Assembly (NCBI RefSeq): GCF_026891095.1 | Contig: NZ_JAPTNL010000020.1 | Location: 1 to 55,235 of the forward strand | Origin: Roseovarius salincola | GTDB lineage: Bacteria; Pseudomonadota; Alphaproteobacteria; Rhodobacterales; Rhodobacteraceae | DNA: 55,235 nt | Direction of reading: 5' to 3' | Shown: positions 53,417 through 55,235 of the stretch, piece by piece | Numbering within the stretch: the first letter of the stretch is position 1 | Layout: each line of letters opens with the position of its first letter | The notes under the pieces: generated by a model | Told to the model about the DNA's origin: nothing | The model's input: the letters and a program-made list of their open reading frames with translations, nothing else | The model's database searches: none | Made by a program: the position numbers and the translations under genes

Positions 53417-54022
53417 ATGAAGAAGCTATTGATCGCAGATGACCATGAACTGGTCCGGGAGACCATCGCGGACTATCTGCGATTGCAGGGCGGGTTCGAG
53501 GTGGCATCGGCCGATACGCTGGATGGCGCGCTTGAGGCCGAACGCAAGAGCGGCCCCTATGATATTGTTTTACTTGATTATTCCATGCCGGGCATGGAGT
53601 CCCTTTCGGGGCTGGCGCGCATGCGGGCCGCGACCGATTGCCCGGTGGCGATCCTGTCGGGCACGGCGACGCCCGAGGTGGCGCGCCGGGCGCTCAGGGC
53701 CGGGGCGGCTGGCTATCTGCCCAAGACATTGGGACCGAATGCGCTGATCGAAGCGGTGCGCGAGATGCTGGACGGGAATATATATCGCCCGGAAGAATTC
53801 CTTGCGGATCAAGACGGTAGCGCCGAAATCGTGCATCTGACGCCACGCGAACTGGATGTGGTGCGGGGGCTGACCGAGGGCAAGTCCAACAAGGAAATCG
53901 CCCGTGACCTCGAGATTCAGGAAGTCACCGTGAAGCTGCACGTAAAGACCCTGTCGCGCAAACTGGGGGCAAGAAACCGGACCCATGCCGCGATGCTGGC
54001 GCGGGATCTGGGGCTGATCTGA
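53417..54022 (+). CDS. LuxR/NarL-family response regulator
   Basis: 201-aa regulator. The receiver has an acidic pair D8-D9 (LLIADDHE), Asp54 as phosphorylation site (VLLDYSMPGM), and the conserved Lys in GYLPKTLGPN. The C-terminal LuxR helix-turn-helix (about 138-200) reads LTPRELDVVRGLTEGKSNKE, IARDLEIQEVTVKLHV. It is divergent from the hybrid kinase and secreted-protein genes across a 202-base promoter region, so it is the likely output of the phosphorelay (kinase receiver, HPt, then this protein). Confidence 0.93.
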   Translation: MKKLLIADDHELVRETIADYLRLQGGFEVASADTLDGALEAERKSGPYDIVLLDYSMPGMESLSGLARMRAATDCPVAILSGTATPEVARRALRAGAAGYLPKTLGPNALIEAVREMLDGNIYRPEEFLADQDGSAEIVHLTPRELDVVRGLTEGKSNKEIARDLEIQEVTVKLHVKTLSRKLGARNRTHAAMLARDLGLI

Positions 54023-54399
54023 TCCTCGCCCGAGAATCACCCTTCAACCAACTGATTAACAACGAAAAACGGTGATCGGCATTGCGGCTATATCACGTCG
54101 GTATCGCGTCGGTGTCGCGCACCGCATCGGATGGGGGTTAACAGGGCGTTCGTCATGAAGTGGGGGGTGGTTTGTACGGAAGCGGAATGCGCGCCGTGGG
54201 TGGCGGTTGGCTGTGGGTGGGGCGTGTGTTCTTGCCCATCCAATGACCGGTGCCAGCCCGAAGCGGACCCAATGCTTCACACGCTGATCTGCGATAGCTG
54301 GCCTTCGCTGCGCGGGTCATGAACTGGTAAGATGCGGGACAAAGCCGACCTTGAACAGACTGTGGCCAATGCACGCTTCATCCAGATGTAAGTCTGATC
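54023..54399. other. Intergenic stretch without recognised gene
   Basis: About 375 bases between the response regulator and a convergent DUF1203 gene. It contains several short open frames with no ribosome site or family resemblance; I see no tRNA or clear terminator. Confidence 0.4.
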
Positions 54400-54873
54400 T
54401 TACCTTTCCGCACGTGTGACGGCAGCGGCAAAACAACCAGGTTTCGCGTTGTGTAGATGAGCGTAAGACACGTGCTCGCATTCAAAAGCCATAGTGATGG
54501 CTTCCGCAAGGTTTTCGCCGTGCAGTACGTCAGCATCAATCATCATGTGGTTTCGGTCAAAAAGCCGTAGCGAAATCAGGCGAGAGCGCAGAACCTCCGG
54601 CACTTCTCCGACAGCTAGCTCGGCTTGAGGCGCGCCTTCTCGAACGAAGATCGCGTGGGAAGCTTTGTATGGCGAATTCGCAGGTTGATGTTCATAGTTC
54701 AGCAGAATGACGGTTTCACCCACTTCTGCATCGGCCATGCTCACACGACATGGAGTGCCGGGCTTCGATTGAACAACTTGGCGGCAAACACTTATTTTCG
54801 CCAGCTCTGAGTCAGAAAGCGTGAACAGGTGTGCAAAGTCTTCTGCTGGCAAAGAATGAATTTGGAAGCCCAT
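54400..54873 (-). CDS. DUF1203-family protein
   Basis: 157-aa cytoplasmic protein of a conserved family of unknown function. Typical blocks are FQIHSLPAEDFAHLFTLSDS, SKPGTPCRVSMADAEVGETV and ILLNYEHQPANSPYKASHA. A ribosome site AAAGGAA lies about nine bases before ATG 54873. It has no operon partner here. No function can be inferred. Confidence 0.85.
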   Translation of the reverse strand: MGFQIHSLPAEDFAHLFTLSDSELAKISVCRQVVQSKPGTPCRVSMADAEVGETVILLNYEHQPANSPYKASHAIFVREGAPQAELAVGEVPEVLRSRLISLRLFDRNHMMIDADVLHGENLAEAITMAFECEHVSYAHLHNAKPGCFAAAVTRAER

Positions 54874-55235
54874 GTTTCAAGTTCCTTTGGTGTCCGGCAC
54901 TCAGATAGCAACAGTCATCGGGATCGGGCGACCCGAAACTTGCTGATTATCAAACCTGTCATTCGCGCAATTCGCAGCATCGGGCACAATGGGCTCCCGC
55001 CCGACTCTCGCCGCATCCAACACGAAGGGCCGCTGTAGGGAAACGTGCTAAACTTTGCAAAATCCGCTCCCTGCGCATAGCTGACGTTCATGCAAACCGG
55101 AGTATTTCGCTCTACAGACTATCACCCAACATAAGCGAGCTATGCGGGAAACTGGGTGACGGGGTTTGAGAAGGCGGCGTATCGTGGCGGGTGATCAAGC
55201 CTGCCAGAACTTCCAAGAGGAACGATACGCCTATG
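54874..55235. other. Terminal stretch; possible gene start at the window edge
   Basis: No complete gene. The last three bases are ATG preceded, with a spacing of some ten bases, by AGAGGAA, which could be a ribosome site for a gene running out of the window. The tract shortly before it (about 55148-55180) could be an insertion-sequence end, but I cannot identify one. Confidence 0.35.

Noticed and set aside
55150..55235. Terminal sequence as an insertion-sequence left end with transposase start
   Set aside because: Only a ribosome-like AGAGGAA and an ATG are visible; no matching inverted repeat or coding sequence is in the window.

Overview
The window looks like chromosomal DNA of a marine-type alphaproteobacterium of the Rhodobacteraceae/Roseobacter kind. 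This is an inference from high GC, dense gene packing, two TRAP-TAXI uptake systems, an FnrL-type regulator, a phasin, an Entner-Doudoroff edd-eda pair, carboxyspermidine-route polyamine genes and a hairpin element (GGGGGCAGCGCCCCC) that I associate with that family. No rRNA, tRNA or CRISPR array was seen.

Layout. 1-4474 (+): two permeases and the ATPase of an amino-acid ABC importer, then a flavin oxidoreductase resembling trimethylamine/N-methylproline demethylases. 4475-6069: accessory-looking gap with a hairpin element, a secreted Gly/Ala-rich repeat protein and a dead IS256-type transposase tail not visible as an open frame. 6070-12532 (-): an MFS transporter whose only well-placed start is ATA, then speB, carboxyspermidine decarboxylase, carboxyspermidine dehydrogenase and speA, which together can make spermidine from arginine. 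12704-15847 (-): TRAP-TAXI system 1. 16042-17948 (-): a decayed locus with broken phnD-, phnE- and HAD-hydrolase genes, beside an intact divergent DeoR regulator (18087-18884). 18874-21390 (-): Na+/H+ antiporter with a C-terminal cyclic-nucleotide-binding domain. 21603-28987: a peptide/amide ABC importer with an amidase, divergent from a GntR/FCD regulator with a palindromic operator between them. 29004-36143 (-): eda, edd, a D-amino-acid-dehydrogenase-like enzyme and TRAP-TAXI system 2, with a divergent LysR regulator (36308-37231).

37405-40061: a phosphoribosyltransferase, a four-cysteine FNR-type regulator, a tiny helix-turn-helix gene and a phasin; a perfect FNR box (TTGACCTTGGTCAA) sits between the last two. 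40063-49984 (-): an RND efflux pair (adaptor, pump) followed by tamA-tamB. 50091-54022: a hybrid histidine kinase, a secreted small protein with a molybdopterin-domain-like fold lacking the metal cysteine, and a divergent LuxR-type response regulator, which together look like an uncharacterised sensory module. 54400-54873: a DUF1203 protein; the window ends on an ATG that may open another gene.

Themes. All three periplasmic-binding-protein operons have a strong stem-loop between the binding protein and the permease gene, suggesting a common way of making more binding protein than permease. Several transport/catabolic units carry their own divergent regulator with a visible inverted repeat. 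The decayed phn-like locus and the transposase remnant mark places of recent gene loss.
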